The translations under genes and the position numbers were made by a program. Under the pieces are notes generated by a model. That model saw only the letters and a program-made list of their open reading frames with translations. It did no database searches and was not told the DNA's origin. A stretch of 64,000 bases of DNA from Stichopus chloronotus (lineage: Eukaryota > Echinodermata > Holothuroidea > Aspidochirotida > Stichopodidae), in the NCBI GenBank assembly GCA_021234535.1, contig CM037837.1, forward strand, positions 3,574,218 to 3,638,217. The letters are read 5' to 3'. Position 1 is the stretch's first letter; every line of letters begins with the position of its first letter. Positions 13,082 through 22,974 of this stretch are shown here, piece by piece.

Positions 13082-16000
13082 GATGATGATGATAATGGTG
13101 GTGGTGATGGTGATGGTGGTGATGATGATGATGGGTGGTGATGATGATGCAAACTTTGGTGGTTGCACTGGTAGGAATGACCAGTGAAAAAACTTGTTCG
13201 AAGAGGGTTGTAAGTATGGTTCATTTTAGTGAAGAGAGCATTCGATGATAAACTAAGCTAACAAATGACCATTTATTTTTTTGCCAGTGCATTTCTTGTT
13301 TTTGAAATTTTCAAATGGGATGCAAACCCACATATGGACAAAACCTGCCAACCTGTTGATGTTGTATGGTCTATACTGAATGCAGTGAGATATCAAATTG
13401 ACTTAGGTATTCTCAGCTTTGTATTAGAAATGTGTTGACAGGTAGTGCAAGGTCATATCCACTAGTTAAAGAACATGCTGTTATCTTTGGGAGTAGAAAC
13501 GTTGTGTGACGTGAAAGTGACATTTTGAAGTTTTGGCTGTAATAGTGTTTTAATCATCAAATATGTTAAAAATAGCCACAAACTCTATCAAAATCAATCA
13601 AATACTGAGAATTTTACAGGCAGATTCCTGCCTTATGGTAGACTAAATGATCTTTTTACATGAAAATGCTGCCTATTTGTAATTATGAAACAGTTTGATA
13701 AAATAACAAAATTATTTGTAGGCCCATTTCAATATTTATTAGGGCTGTGACTTTGCAATTAATGTACGAAACATTTAAAAGCATCGTTTTGCGATTAATT
13801 GCATATGTGGACTACCCAAGCATGCACAACTTGCCGTGTTCCATTGCAGGTTGGAAAGTGGTGAATTCACCGGGTAATTTTTTTCTGCATAGCAGATAGT
13901 GTATTGATTTGTGTGCTTCCCTGTACTGCAGAAAAAAATAACGCTGTGATTGCGCCAGAATCAGTAGTATTGCGCAATCGTTCGCTCACTTCACTTCTGA
14001 TAATGTTACAGATAAAGTTACAACGGACAGCCCAGTTCATTTTAATTTTTATTTAAGTAACGAAAGATTCAATTTTGCAGAGTTATTCTATTAAATTTGC
14101 TTCAAATGAAGGTTTATGCAGATATAGTTTGTGCTCTTAGTTGCATCAGTGGCTAAATGAAGGTTTGGTTTTTCAACCAGCGATCGTTCACGAAGTATAG
14201 GCTAGTATAGGCTAGACATGAAGCGTGGCGACTTACTTACTTTTTTCTCCATTGTAATTACTTTGTATGCAAATCCACTCATATTGTGTCTTCGTGTCAA
14301 TCTGCACGCGTTTCTTGCGGATTGACATGTGCACCCATTGTTTGGATCTGTATTTTGATAGTTTATTTCGTGTTTGTCAACGTCGTTACTGGTAGTCTTC
14401 ATAAACTTGCTTGCCTTGTTAATCTAGTTTGAACCAAAGACAGTGTAGCGCTGTAACACCGGTTACTCACACGAAAGTGTACGCGACTGTGCATAGTATG
14501 CAATTGGAGCAGGGCGTCTGCCATTTTAGTAAGCAGCATTGATGTATGGTATGATGGCTTATACAGCATCTTCATACCTCTCCTTGTTATTGGGGAATCA
14601 GAAAATGATAAGTTACGTCTTTTACTTTGGCAATTCGGCAATTTATTTAAGAACGGTGAGCTGAACTCTTCTTCCCCAACACCATAACGTGGAAATCGAT
14701 AACAACCCGATCGTATCTACGTACACACAGCTCATCATATCTCAGCGCCGATGTTTAGTTTTCTTACTGAAATGGCGGGTGCTTTGCCCCATGGTCATAC
14801 TATGGCTTTATAAGTAGAGTAACTGGTCTTAGGCGTTACATTGTCTTTGGTTTGAACAATGTGCAAAACCTGTTTGTAACGTTGTAATTGTATGCTTTGT
14901 CAATGCAGCTAACTTTGAAGAACGATTACGGTGTAGATTGATTCCGCGCACTCTGTGATGTATAAAGTTGCGCGAAGTCGGCGATGGCAGCGGCATGAAA
15001 AAAGATTAATCGCATGTGACCCTTTACTAAACGTTTAGTTGGCTGGCGATTAATTGGCGATTAATTGCTAATCACTCACAGCCCTAATATTTATCCAAGT
15101 AGAGTAGAGCATACAGCTACCGTACAGTATACTCAAGTTAGAATCACTACACAGAAGCTAGCCCGCTGTTCAGTCAGTGTTGCTTCGCCATACGTGGACG
15201 CAATCTGTCAGAACCACAGAAATATATAAACCAGAACGACACCAGGAGTGAACCTCATCAATGAAGCCCAAATTTTGTCAGGCATTCCCATGAAACCTTG
15301 TAACAGAAATCCATCAAAAATTTCAGGATAGTGCAACTCGCAAACATCTAACCTTTGGTATGCAGTTTTTCCTAAGCATTATCAGGTTATCCAAAAAAAA
15401 TCAAACAGTTGCATTTCTGTTTTCCAAGAAGATACCGAAGAAGCAAACTCTCGGTGCATAGGTGCATTATGGCAATATGTTGAAGGCAGAGCTGTTTTGC
15501 CTTACAGACTAGGACACCGCATATTTTTTTTACAGTTTAATTTTTCAGTGTGTGAGTAGGTAACTGTCAATCTGTTTTGCCTGTTTTTATGATTGTGTTT
15601 TTTCAATGAACAAAGTAGGTTAGTTATTGCAACACTATTACTGCAGCACACTGTTCACCAGGTTAGGCTCACCAAGATCGTTTAAGGCAATAAGTACATT
15701 GTCTTTTAGAAGTCGTGAGTTCAGTTTTTTTCGTGATATATTTAAATGAGATGTTTTTAATTGGATTTTTAATTCATTTTTGGTCCGTTTTGATGTTGAT
15801 GTGTTAGCGTTAACGCCAGATTCGAAAAAGCAATTTTTGTTAATGTGTTCGAGACTGTGCCATTACCGATAAATCAAGGGGTACTGCGAAGGATTCAACA
15901 TGGGTATTACCCACTGATCTAGTCAGCCGCAGGCGCTGTGAACACGGGTACCGTGAATACTGGTAAAGACTTGGGTACCAGGATTTTGCCCAACCCTATT

Positions 16001-17973
16001 GTACATTATCATTACCATGCTTTCACCAAAGGCTCTCAGAGAAACCAGTCTTCAAGGAACGAAAATTCTGCCTTTGCTAAATTTGTCAGGTTGTAGTTGG
16101 AATGGCCTTTTGAAGTATGAATCATTCATCTGCTATGCCAAAGAAAAACATTTTACTTTCTTCTGCACAGTGGTCGGTCCTTCTTGAAATGTATTTTAAT
16201 TTTTAAGGGGAAATCTAAGTCTCAGTCAATATTTTTACTCATATCACATATTTGTTACAACAGTTTCATATTACGTCACATCATCGGCTCGTTGCTGAGA
16301 TTCCAGGCTTCGAAAGGATTTTGTAACAAACCTTCCCTGTAGTGGGCATACTATGGGAGCCAGCACGGCCAATAAATAGACAGTGGCATTTCTCTGCTTA
16401 TTCTTTGTCGTGTGGATAGTCATAAACATGAACATTTTTGCTTCATGTCACAGGGGAGGCAGACTTCTCTGAAGACGCCAGGCTGTTTGTCGAACAGATC
16501 GCCCAGAATTTCACTCTCCTGCAGTCCAAGACCGTAGCGTACTCGATGGACGGCATTCCTCTGATAGAGATCTTCTACGAAGAACCAGAGAACGGCAACG
16601 TGAGTGGATGTGTCATGTGTGGATGGTCATATGTCTCATTGCTTGATATGTGAACCATGAACCAAAACGAGCTGGGGAGGAAGAAATATTTGAGATGAAT
16701 GGAAAGGATTGATCGATTTGAATAGTTTGATCGGCAGGTTTATTCGGAGGTTCCACCAAGGGTGTCGTGCCCTTTGAACATTGTTTTTACCGTTGCCGTT
16801 CTCTATGAATCGGGATAACCATTGTTTCCTTTACAGGATTTTTCCCTGCTGAATTACCTCATAGCTCGACGAAATACATATGTGGCAGTACATGATAGAT
16901 TCTTAATTTGCCATAAGAAGGGTTTCCTCAAATGAAAAATGAGCCCTCTGCATCAGGCAGAACTGCTTAGTATGTACCAGTTCTGCAAAAAGTTTGGCAA
17001 CTATATCCAATTTGAGCACAGTGGTGTTCTTAGAGTCTTGAACAAGACAGTATATGGTGAAAGAATTTTAGAGATGTTTAATGTCTTGCAATTCGTGCAA
17101 ACTTAACTTTCTAATTTTAGTGGAAAACTTGTCATTTGGAGGTCTAAACCCAGGATTATTGCCTCAAGAAACTCATTAGAGTATGTTAAAATACCATTGT
17201 AGTTTCATCAGTGTTTCAGGGTGGTGTACAGAGGTTTCTGGGTAGAATATCGCCGGTGTTTCTTGTAGTAAAAGATGATAAACAACAGTTTCGTAGGAGA
17301 AATGTGTAAAGTTATCTAGCAGGGCAGTGTCCTTTGCGAGGTATTACACAAAGGACAAATTGTAATGGCAAGGGTGCGCATGAAGGGCACTGTGCTAGAA
17401 CTTATTCCAGGTGCACTTTTAGTGGGGGCGGGGTCAAACAATATACTTGTGTGAGCAATGCAGGCACAGTCACTCATGGATATCCTCACCAGTAAGTTGT
17501 GGAAAGTTTTCGGGAGTGTGGAAAAATTTCTCATATGTTTGCAGCATATTGATGTTGATTAAACACAAAGCATTAGTGTTTTCACAGGTTACTGGGGGGG
17601 ATGGGTACCTTATTGATGATGTCAGGACCCAAAAGTTTCAGTAACATGTGACAAAATTCAGTCAAAGTTTGCTGGCACAAAGTGTAAAATGCTCGAGGAG
17701 CGGTGTTCAAAGGACAAATGCAAGTGACAAGAAATCCTGATTCCATTAATTAAACGCAAAGAATCCTGTGTATCATATGTCTTGAATGGTAATTGAGTTG
17801 AAGGAAATGTGCCTATCTCACAAATAACTATGACATCGTCAATTCTCCTCCGACAGGTTCATTCAGTCAACCGTGAACTGGTAGAGAGGGGCCTGGCAGC
17901 CTGGTATGAAGGTGTGGAAGAAGCAGTGGTCGAGTACTCGCCGGAAGAGGCGTACCTGGTTCCTGCATCTTAG
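2..17973 (+). CDS. AKAP1: AKAP1-like A-kinase anchor protein, 3' half of gene (KH + Tudor), seven exons
   Basis: Spliced CDS joins 2-139, 1752-1848, 5573-5700, 10944-11124, 12791-13006, 16454-16599 and 17857-17973. Every junction keeps frame and all introns are GT/AG; the total is 340 residues plus TAG. Residues 30-100 of this fragment form a KH domain with the GxxG loop G44-K-Q-G47. A linker (122-181) follows, then a Tudor domain (core about 184-245) with WYRAQ at 194-198, LDYGGY at 214-219 and LRQIRSDF at 227-234. The C-terminus continues through NRELVERGLAAW. The order KH then Tudor near the C-terminus, the ELCGRLIGKQG block and the CAAP...DYGGY...LRQIRSDF pattern match AKAP1 (D-AKAP1/AKAP121). 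In that family the N-terminus anchors to the mitochondrial outer membrane and binds PKA regulatory subunits; KH-Tudor binds RNA and protein partners. The anchor and PKA-binding exons lie upstream of this window. TDRKH also combines KH and Tudor, but has two KH domains and fits less well. Confidence 0.87.
140..1751 (+). other. AKAP1: AKAP1-like intron 1
   Basis: Donor GT at 140-141; acceptor TTTTCCCAG ending at 1751. The intron is AT-rich. I see no repeat with clear ends and no additional exon with both splice sites. Confidence 0.7.
1752..1848 (+). CDS. AKAP1: AKAP1-like exon B, central KH domain
   Basis: The acceptor ...CCCAG ends at 1751. The exon encodes GRNIKELRDKTGAKIFLKPL onward to CIID plus one base of Gly, and the donor GT is at 1849. 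It completes the GxxG loop and the second KH helix. Phase 1 at the 3' end is matched by the next exon. Confidence 0.85.
1849..5572 (+). other. AKAP1: AKAP1-like intron 2, hosting a hAT element
   Basis: Donor GT at 1849; acceptor TTTTCAAG ends at 5572. Besides the hAT element (3734-5303, listed separately) it holds a poly-T tract near 2459-2472. The rest of 1849-3725 shows no recognisable gene or repeat boundary. Confidence 0.7.
3734..5303. mobile_element. hAT-superfamily element (hAT-1), 1570 bp, degenerate and non-autonomous
   Basis: The right end reads ...CGCCCAACCCTA (reverse complement TAGGGTTGGGCGGTA). The left end is TAGAAGTGGGCAGTACC, an imperfect inverted match. The 8-bp direct duplication GCCAGTGT flanks it exactly, at 3726-3733 and 5304-5311. 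An 8-bp target duplication with TAG...CTA termini is the hAT hallmark. The subterminal regions repeat GGTACC/CCAGTACC motifs. No transposase-length reading frame or hAT dimerisation motif is visible, so it was probably mobilised in trans. Confidence 0.78.
5573..5700 (+). CDS. AKAP1: AKAP1-like exon C, end of KH domain and linker
   Basis: The acceptor TTTTCAAG ends at 5572 and the exon stops at CAG with donor GTGGGT at 5701. It encodes LPKSIEKTLDIIKHRFPEVD, the last KH helix, then a polar linker. Phase 0 at its 3' end. Confidence 0.85.
6399..7185 (+). repeat. BEL/Pao-type LTR copy 1
   Basis: The 3' end is set by GAGGAACA followed, two bases later, by TGGTAGCAGAACGAGG at 7188-7203. This is a primer-binding-site candidate whose first ten bases match the 3' end of initiator tRNA-Met; beyond that it diverges. 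The 5' end is placed just after the polypurine run at 6373-6394; the exact TG start is uncertain by tens of bases. The LTR contains a copy of the hairpin-headed repeat and a TG microsatellite (about 6520-6547). Confidence 0.55.
6475..6690 (+). repeat. Hairpin-headed dispersed repeat, copy inside BEL LTR 1
   Basis: Starts with GATTCGTTGCCGTAGGCAGG...GGAATC, a short hairpin. A (TG)n tract follows, then 'GTAAACACTCTATCTCAAG', 'GTAACTCTGAGTAATTT', 'TTGAGTAGATAATCCC' and 'TATTGTTTTTGGTG'. The same order recurs at 7439-7655, 23945-24165 (-), 25400-25860 and 46620-46880 (-), so the repeat is independent of the LTR. Confidence 0.7.
7439..7655 (+). repeat. Hairpin-headed dispersed repeat, copy inside BEL LTR 2
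   Basis: A duplicate of the copy at 6475-6690 carried along with the LTR; it differs mainly in the length of the TG tract. Confidence 0.7.
7942..9104. mobile_element. Solo LTR (1163 bp) nested in the BEL/Pao LTR, with 5-bp target duplication
   Basis: It begins TGTACTGGCC and ends CTTTCACA (TGT...ACA), and is flanked on both sides by GCTAC (7937-7941 and 9105-9109). The uninterrupted unit 1 (near 6972) has a single GCTAC here, so the empty site is visible in the window. No internal coding sequence, primer site or polypurine tract follows, so it is a solo LTR left by LTR-LTR recombination. It contains AATAAA-like and TATAAAA-like stretches, but its transcriptional direction cannot be fixed. 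Family unknown; 5-bp duplications are common for Ty3/Gypsy, Copia and BEL elements. Confidence 0.8.
9386..9900 (+). pseudogene. BEL/Pao-type gag fragment, frameshifted
   Basis: An ATG at 9386 starts MSERMEEAKILRRNHN and meets TAA at 9479. The reading then continues in another frame (9480-9716), Glu/Lys-rich and probably coiled coil (KEEIIAEAIKENL...LKKLKEEIEF). It continues in a third frame (about 9700-9900) with LPKAEIPPYHGDPRTFWSF. The LPK...P.YHGDP..F..F pattern followed by ..S.EE.L.YLIQ is typical of the DUF1759 segment near the start of BEL/Pao gag proteins. At least one stop and two frame changes mean it is dead. Homology ends at about 9900. Confidence 0.68.
9905..10060 (+). repeat. Fragment of the hairpin-headed repeat (tail part)
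   Basis: Contains GTAGGTGATCCCTATTG, then GGTGGACGTCAAATG and TAGGTCACC...GGTCATTTTGGG. These match the tail of the copy at 25400-25860 (TAGATGATCCCTATTG, GGTGGAGGTCAAAGG, GGTCATTTGGGGTCA). The hairpin head is absent. Confidence 0.5.
10944..11124 (+). CDS. AKAP1: AKAP1-like exon D, KH-Tudor linker
   Basis: The acceptor TTGTCTGCCAG ends at 10943 and the donor GAGG|GTGAGT is at 11125. It encodes LQLPDDAVNNIILTSVVSAG through LPQPIE, the segment before the Tudor core in which SAGHVFMQQP...FNALNRLNNCM matches the AKAP1 pattern (NAGH.F.QQ..HP.F.AL). The 3' part of this exon and its donor recur twice in the following intron. Confidence 0.86.
11189..11285 (+). repeat. Tandem copy 2 of the exon D 3' end, donor destroyed
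   Basis: Matches 11065-11160: AATAACTGTTACTGTCAG, GGTACCTTCACTGCCTCAGC, CCATTGAAG, then the intron start GAGTATAAGTAACTGCTAG. The donor GT is AT here (11250-11251). The copy has no acceptor. Its offset from the functional unit is 125 bp. Confidence 0.8.
11331..11395 (+). repeat. Tandem copy 3 of the exon D 3' end, donor intact
   Basis: Contains GGTACCTTTGCTGTCTCAGC, CCATTGAGG and an intact GTGAGT donor (GT at 11384-11385), 134 bp beyond the copy 2 position. If exon D were extended to this donor the reading frame would hit TGA at 11136-11138, so its use would give a truncated or unstable transcript. Confidence 0.75.
12590..12695. repeat. hAT-1-related right-end fragment
   Basis: Contains AGTACC/CGGTAC motifs and ends TTATGCCCAACCCTA, the same terminus as the hAT at 3734-5303. 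No matching left end or target duplication was found, so it is a truncated or diverged copy. Confidence 0.45.
12791..13006 (+). CDS. AKAP1: AKAP1-like exon E, Tudor domain core
   Basis: The acceptor TTTCAG ends at 12790 and the donor CAAG|GTGAGA is at 13007. It encodes the Tudor barrel: GIVCAAPVMDSWYRAQLINY, acidic EENEADLRF, LDYGGYART and LRQIRSDFLSLPFQAVECYL. The aromatic/acidic positions of a Tudor fold (W194, Y195, F213, D215, Y216, Y219) are present. Whether a methylarginine cage is complete cannot be judged without structure alignment. Ends in phase 1. Confidence 0.9.
13018..13149 (+). repeat. GAT/GGT trinucleotide microsatellite
   Basis: About 130 bases made only of GAT and GGT/GGC-type triplets, starting 11 bases after the exon E donor. 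The apparent Asp/Gly-rich and Ser/Pro-rich open frames here are repeat artefacts. Confidence 0.9.
13740..15086. mobile_element. hAT-superfamily element (hAT-2), 1347 bp, non-autonomous
   Basis: The left end TAGGGCTGTGA and right end TCACAGCCCTA are inverted repeats. The perfect 8-bp duplication ATATTTAT lies at 13732-13739 and 15087-15094. Subterminal GCAATTAAT / GCGATTAATTG motifs recur at both ends (13755-13805, 15045-15075). Internal sequence encodes no transposase that I can recognise. Confidence 0.88.
15180..15998. repeat. hAT-1-related copy, left end not identified
   Basis: The right end is GATTTTGCCCAACCCTA (ends 15998). Internal blocks resemble hAT-1: CCACAGAAATATATAAACCAG here against CCATAGAAATAAATTAACCAG near 4530, and GCTGTTTTGCC...GTGTGTGAGTAGG against ACTGTTTTGCC...GTGTGTGAATAGC near 4620-4690. 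The bases after the right end (TTGTACAT) were not found as a left target duplicate nearby. Confidence 0.5.
16454..16599 (+). CDS. AKAP1: AKAP1-like exon F, post-Tudor region
   Basis: The acceptor ATGTCACAG ends at 16453 and the donor AAC|GTGAGT is at 16600. It encodes GEADFSEDARLFVEQIAQNF and DGIPLIEIFYEEPENGN, the extended Tudor (staphylococcal-nuclease-like) part typical of AKAP1 (SPEA...TG.PLIQLW). Confidence 0.87.
16600..17856 (+). other. AKAP1: AKAP1-like intron 6
   Basis: Donor GTGAGT; acceptor CTCCTCCGACAG ends at 17856. I see no repeat with defined ends and no extra exon. Confidence 0.7.
17857..17973 (+). CDS. AKAP1: AKAP1-like terminal coding exon G
   Basis: The acceptor CCGACAG ends at 17856. 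It encodes VHSVNRELVERGLAAWYEGV, then an acidic tail ending LVPAS and TAG at 17971-17973. The block NR.LVERGLA.W is the conserved AKAP1 C-terminus. The tail is slightly longer than in vertebrate AKAP1. Confidence 0.87.
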   Translation, partial: VHSVNRELVERGLAAWYEGVEEAVVEYSPEEAYLVPAS

Positions 17974-18097
17974 TAAACCCCAAAGAGCCCTCCAGGGAAT
18001 TGTACAACCTAAAACAACGACAGTTAACATTCTCTGTTGAATTTTGTCCTCTCTTGTCTCTTTGGAGTCTCTTGGTTCCTCTCCCAGTTGCAATAAA
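17974..18097 (+). promoter_or_regulatory. AKAP1: AKAP1-like 3' UTR with first AATAAA
   Basis: AATAAA at 18092-18097, 119 bases after the stop, is the first canonical poly(A) signal. Another AATAAA at 20231-20236 could end a longer 3' UTR. Which is used cannot be told from sequence alone. Confidence 0.45.
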
Positions 18098-21000
18098 CCT
18101 GCCATGAAAAGCAGTGGTGGTAGGAAGCATTGAATTCACCTGATAGCCTCTATCACTGCCTCCTGGATTTAAGAACCCAGCAGTATTTGAGCATCTTGAG
18201 CAACCAAGGCATTCTTGCAAAGAGTGACTCTGAAGGTGGATGTTTTAGATCGGTTCGTCGAACTTAGTTTCAAGTACCGTTACCAAAGTTGTGTTGTTTT
18301 TTGGAGGTGATTTTAGAATTGCTGTGTGATTGGTTGGATTCCAGTGTTTTACAATTTTAGAGAATAGCAAAAGCTGAGACTTTGTCAGTGAAATCCCTCT
18401 CGCGTGACGTGAAGAAAAAAAAATCAGATGGATCCGGACGCGAAACGTCGGTGTGAGACACGTTGATCATAGGGCAATATCAGTTACAGTACAGAATGAC
18501 TGCAGGAAATGAAAGATCCACTAGGTGAGTGTCACTCTGTCTAAGTGCTGCACATATTGCCATAAAATTCCAAATTTGTGGCACAGAAGAAAAGTGAATC
18601 TCGAGCAAAATGGAGACCGTATTTCAGCTTCGACTAGAGTCAAAAGATGGAATGCTAAAACAATTTACTTTAGAGAAGGAAATCTACTGTATGATGGAAG
18701 AATCCTGAAAAGTCGCAAAGCACAGATTTGTTGCCACAGATAGGATCCCCAAGCCTTTGGAACCGAAATGACGACACCCTGTGCAAAGTTGCACACATAT
18801 CACCACGCCACTGTGCTTTGACAGGTCGGAAATGGAACCCACCCTCTATTTGTCCTTAACTTGCCTCCAAAAGTCAATGTCCTTCTGAATAGCTTGTGAA
18901 GATGGAAAGGTTAAATCTGTTCCCACTTGGAAACATTTTCTTCGCAGATGCAGTTTGTTCTGGTATGTAATCTCTCTGCAGTTGGAGTTACAAGCCTGTC
19001 AAAAGTACCCTGAACAGCTGATATACCTACCATATTCTTCCTCAGTACGTTTTTTTTTTTTTTTTTTCTCTTCGTTACATGCTCAGGAGCCTGTTATTCA
19101 TGGTCTTTGTCAGTTTGTCCAGGCAAACTGTTTTATTTTTGTCTGTTAGTTTGCTTCTGTGCCCTTCAGTTTAAAGCATGTATTTTTTTTTTATCCTTGC
19201 AATGTATTTATTAAGATCCTTTGATTGCTTGACCAAACATTACCGAGGTTTTTGAAAAAAAAGTTTTTACTTACAAAGGCATATAGAACCGTGTATGTTT
19301 TTTTTTCCTTTTTTGGGGGGGGGGGGGAGAGAATTAGGGGCAAGACTGGTTTCTTCTTGTCCTGATGTGATGTAAATGCTGTTTAGTTTTCAATGTAATT
19401 GGTTAGAGTACAACCTCATTCCCGTCAGGAAGTCTGTGAAGATATAGTGAATTTACAAGTAAAAGCCTAGACCTCTAATTTATGTATGCTGCCCTCCTTG
19501 ATTCAAGCAGGAATTTCCCCCATAGTTATAGGTCAGTGCAGAGAAGCCATTGATTGACAAGTTGATTCGTAGCTGCTGTTTAGTCGTTGTAGGTAGCAAT
19601 ATGAAAAGTCTTCATCAAAGAAACGAGTATATTTTGAAATAGGTATGAGCAGCTGAAAAATTTTCGGGTAGTTCAGGGACAATATGTAGATAGTTCGAAA
19701 AACGTTTTTGTCGGGGCTTGCATTGCAGGGCGTCACTCGATGCGAAGTAACTCTTGTTTGTGTTCAATGTGGTGCATTTTAAAATAGTATCGTATTTCAA
19801 TGTTGTTTCAAAAATTCTGTACCCAATCTACAATTTATCAAATTTTAAGATGTTAGCAACTGGTGACGTCCATGGAAAGAATGGTTCCTTTTAAGAGGGG
19901 GTAATTTGCACCTTTTTGTCAACTTTGGAATATTATACCAACCCGTTCCGTCTTCGGCCATTTGAGGTATACAATTTACGTTGTGTCTATCTCTTCCAGT
20001 TTGCCTTTCCTTGAAGGTAGCCTCTGAATATTTTTATTTTCGTTGTGAAATGCACAGTGTAATGTTTCTCATACATTCAGTCGAAGACGAAGGATGCGAG
20101 AAAAGAATCATTAGCTTGAAGTATCATTAATTATTCAAAATGGACAGCAGTCGTAAAAATCCCCCTTAAATGCAGTAAATGTCTCTCCAAATCCAAGGTC
20201 ATTGTCACATGGCCAAAGGTTAAATCATGTAATAAAGATAAGAAAGGAGTAAGCCGACGAATCGGTCGTTTTGTTCAAAGTTCTCATGTGGTTTCATGTG
20301 CAGTTACTTTTATAGCAAACCCAGATGGTGTTCCCACATTGTCTGTAGCATCTTATAATTCTGCAAAACAAAAGGAATTGCTGCTTACATACAAATTGTG
20401 TCAATGGTTTGCGACATTCTTAGCTTGTGTGGTTGGTGGTGTCAGCGTTTCTTCCACGTGTATTTTGTTTCAGTATATTTTATTGTTTTCAGCAATAGTT
20501 CACAAACAATATAGTGTTTAGAGTTCAGTACTCAGACCAAGCCATGCTGTGATATGACTGTTTGGTGCAAATGGACTCCTGGTATATTAGTGTAGTCCAG
20601 TAATTGAGACGTTCTTTTCGTAGTTACTGCGACTCGTCAGTCGTCCACGCTGGAAGCTGTCTAGCAAAGAAAATCATATTTGTTTTAATTGGCTGACATA
20701 GTATTTTGGCTTTTTGAATTTTGCAATTCTTTTTTGACTTAACATTCTGATTGATTATAGTTTGTAGTCGTGAAATCGCCACCAGGTTTTGAACCCTGTT
20801 TCTCAGACTCTTGAAGCATTGTGCCACACTGGTGATTAAAGCTGTGGTCTTTGTCAAATAAGACTTGTTTGCTGCTTTTATACCTATCTGTTAAAATTGT
20901 AAAAAGGAGTCAAAATTTGTGTATCACAACCTCAGACTGTTTATAAAAAATACTAGAAACAAACAACCTCTTACTGACTGAAGAAATTGATGATGTGCCT

Positions 21001-22970
21001 GGCATCGTAAATGGATTACTGACATAGATATGTAAGACAGTGTAATGTAAATGTGATATGATGAAATCCATCACCTCTCGTACCAAGAATGAAATATGTG
21101 AGAAATGAAAAGGGTTGCTCTTTCTATTTCTACAATTTGACTGGGATTGTTTAAAAAGTGATTCTGTGAATTATTGAAAGTGTAGGGCTCAGAAGTCCGT
21201 AGATTTTTCAGAGTTTAAAATATTTGTCAGTATGTCATTTAATGTAGCAGCTGGGGAAACTTGGGATGTTTCTTTTGGAAAAACTTGTTAAAATCTTTTT
21301 GTTCGTCCTTAATATTAGTCTGTGTTCTGTATGTGTAGTGATTTTTTTTTGGGGGGGGGAGGTTACTTTGAGATATACCGGAAGAGAGATGGGGTCGCTT
21401 GTGGGAGTTTGTACCTTACATTTGTAACAACCAAAACCAAGAAGCATGTTCTGTCAATCTATGCATCTGCCAACTGAAATTGATCCTTGGCTGTTTTTAT
21501 CAAAAAGTGAGAAACAAAGGTCATAGTATTTGGTAAGAATCATTGCATTTTTTCAGTGAAGGAAAAAAGAAACTAGCCATCACCCAGAGAACGATGTCAA
21601 AGAACACAGATATGGAAAAGGAATTTGAAAGAAGTGAACAAGGATTTATCAGCAACCAGTATTAGTCACGAGTCACATAAGGAAATGGAGAGAAAGGCAG
21701 TATTTGCTTTCAAACAAAGCTGACTTTTGTGTCAAAATGTGTAGCAAGTCAGAAAGAGCACGTCAAGGCAATACAATGTGGGTGGATAATCGTGAAAATG
21801 GAGCGATTTATCAGCGTGCTAGGGGATGCAGAATTTCACCAAATGAAGATTTTTGTTTTCAGAAAAAAAGGCTTACACTTTTCCCCTGTTGAAAAATTCA
21901 TTGTTTCAAACAGCTTTTTCTTTCTCACTTTCTTTCAGTGCTGCCAGAAGAGCAATAATTTAGATGTGTCGGTGTAATATCGTCATTGTATTCCTTTAAC
22001 CGCAAATTCACACGTCATGAATCAAAAAGTCATCAGTTTTGGTTTTTTTATTGCAATCTTTTCTCGAGAGTTACAGTCGTGTACGATGTCCTGTCATTAT
22101 GTTCCTTATAGGAACGGGTATATTGTTTAAGCACAGCCTTTGCTCCTTACTGACTGTTGCTGAGTGGATAGTTTGGGGTCACCATGAAAAAAAAATGTTT
22201 TGTCTAATAATTAGTTAATATCTCACTGATGCAGTACCTTACAAAGGTGTGCAAGAGATCTGGAAGATCCATAACCTTCAGGGGTGAATTTAAAAAAGAA
22301 ACACCAAATGAAACGATTGTACAAAAGGGGAAACAAGCTTCATTCAGAAATCTTTATATACTTCTCAGCACACTTTGTGGTAATCTATAGATTCTATATT
22401 GTAGAGAGAATTTATGTTCACAAAAAGTGATATTGAATATGTCCTTTGAAGTGATTAAGTTTTGTTTCCAGATTTTGAAGGAAAAAAAAATTGAAAAAAA
22501 AAAAAGGTAAACAAGAAAGTCAGAAAAATTTTAAAATACTTTGAACACTAAAAGATGTGCATGCTTTACTTAAAAATACAAATTGCAGATAACATTACCC
22601 AGGTTGTGGTCGCATTCATTGTTTGTGTTGTGTTTTGAATCATATTTAGTAATTGTTTTATTTTTTTTTCAGATGATGGTTCATATTTTCTCAGAATCTA
22701 AAAGCAACATATCATCTTAGCAGTAAGACTGAAGCCACCCCCCCTTTTTATCAGAACATTTTCTCTGGCAGCCACCAATTATTCCTGGGTACTTGACAGC
22801 AGCAGTTGCGCCAGCAAGATGCGCAAAGTCGTCATTGGGTGACAGAAATATTCCAAAATGGCCTGTACCCAAACAGTAAAATACTTATTAGGCTTTACCT
22901 CTAGACCAACCTCAATACTGATTGCACACATGTAGCATTTAGTTGGTAGAGTTATGTACAGGTTTTTGAG
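18098..22970. other. Intergenic or long 3' UTR, no gene recognised
   Basis: AT-rich, with homopolymer runs (poly-T at 19050-19068, T/G run at 19299-19327, T/G run near 21340-21358, A run near 22484-22504). Only short unrelated open frames are present. No exon with paired splice sites and no repeat with clear termini was found. Confidence 0.5.
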
Positions 22971-22974
22971 GGTA

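Larger units (their letters stand above)
13007..16453 (+). other. AKAP1: AKAP1-like intron 5, with microsatellite and two hAT-derived blocks
   Basis: Donor GTGAGA; acceptor TTCATGTCACAG ends at 16453. It holds a GAT/GGT microsatellite right after the donor, a hAT element at 13740-15086 and a hAT-1-related block ending at 15998. 13150-13730 and 16010-16453 show no assignable feature. Confidence 0.7.

Noticed and set aside
12866..13224. Asp/Gly-rich and Ser/Pro/His-rich frames next to exon E
   Set aside because: Translation of the GAT/GGT microsatellite beyond the splice donor.
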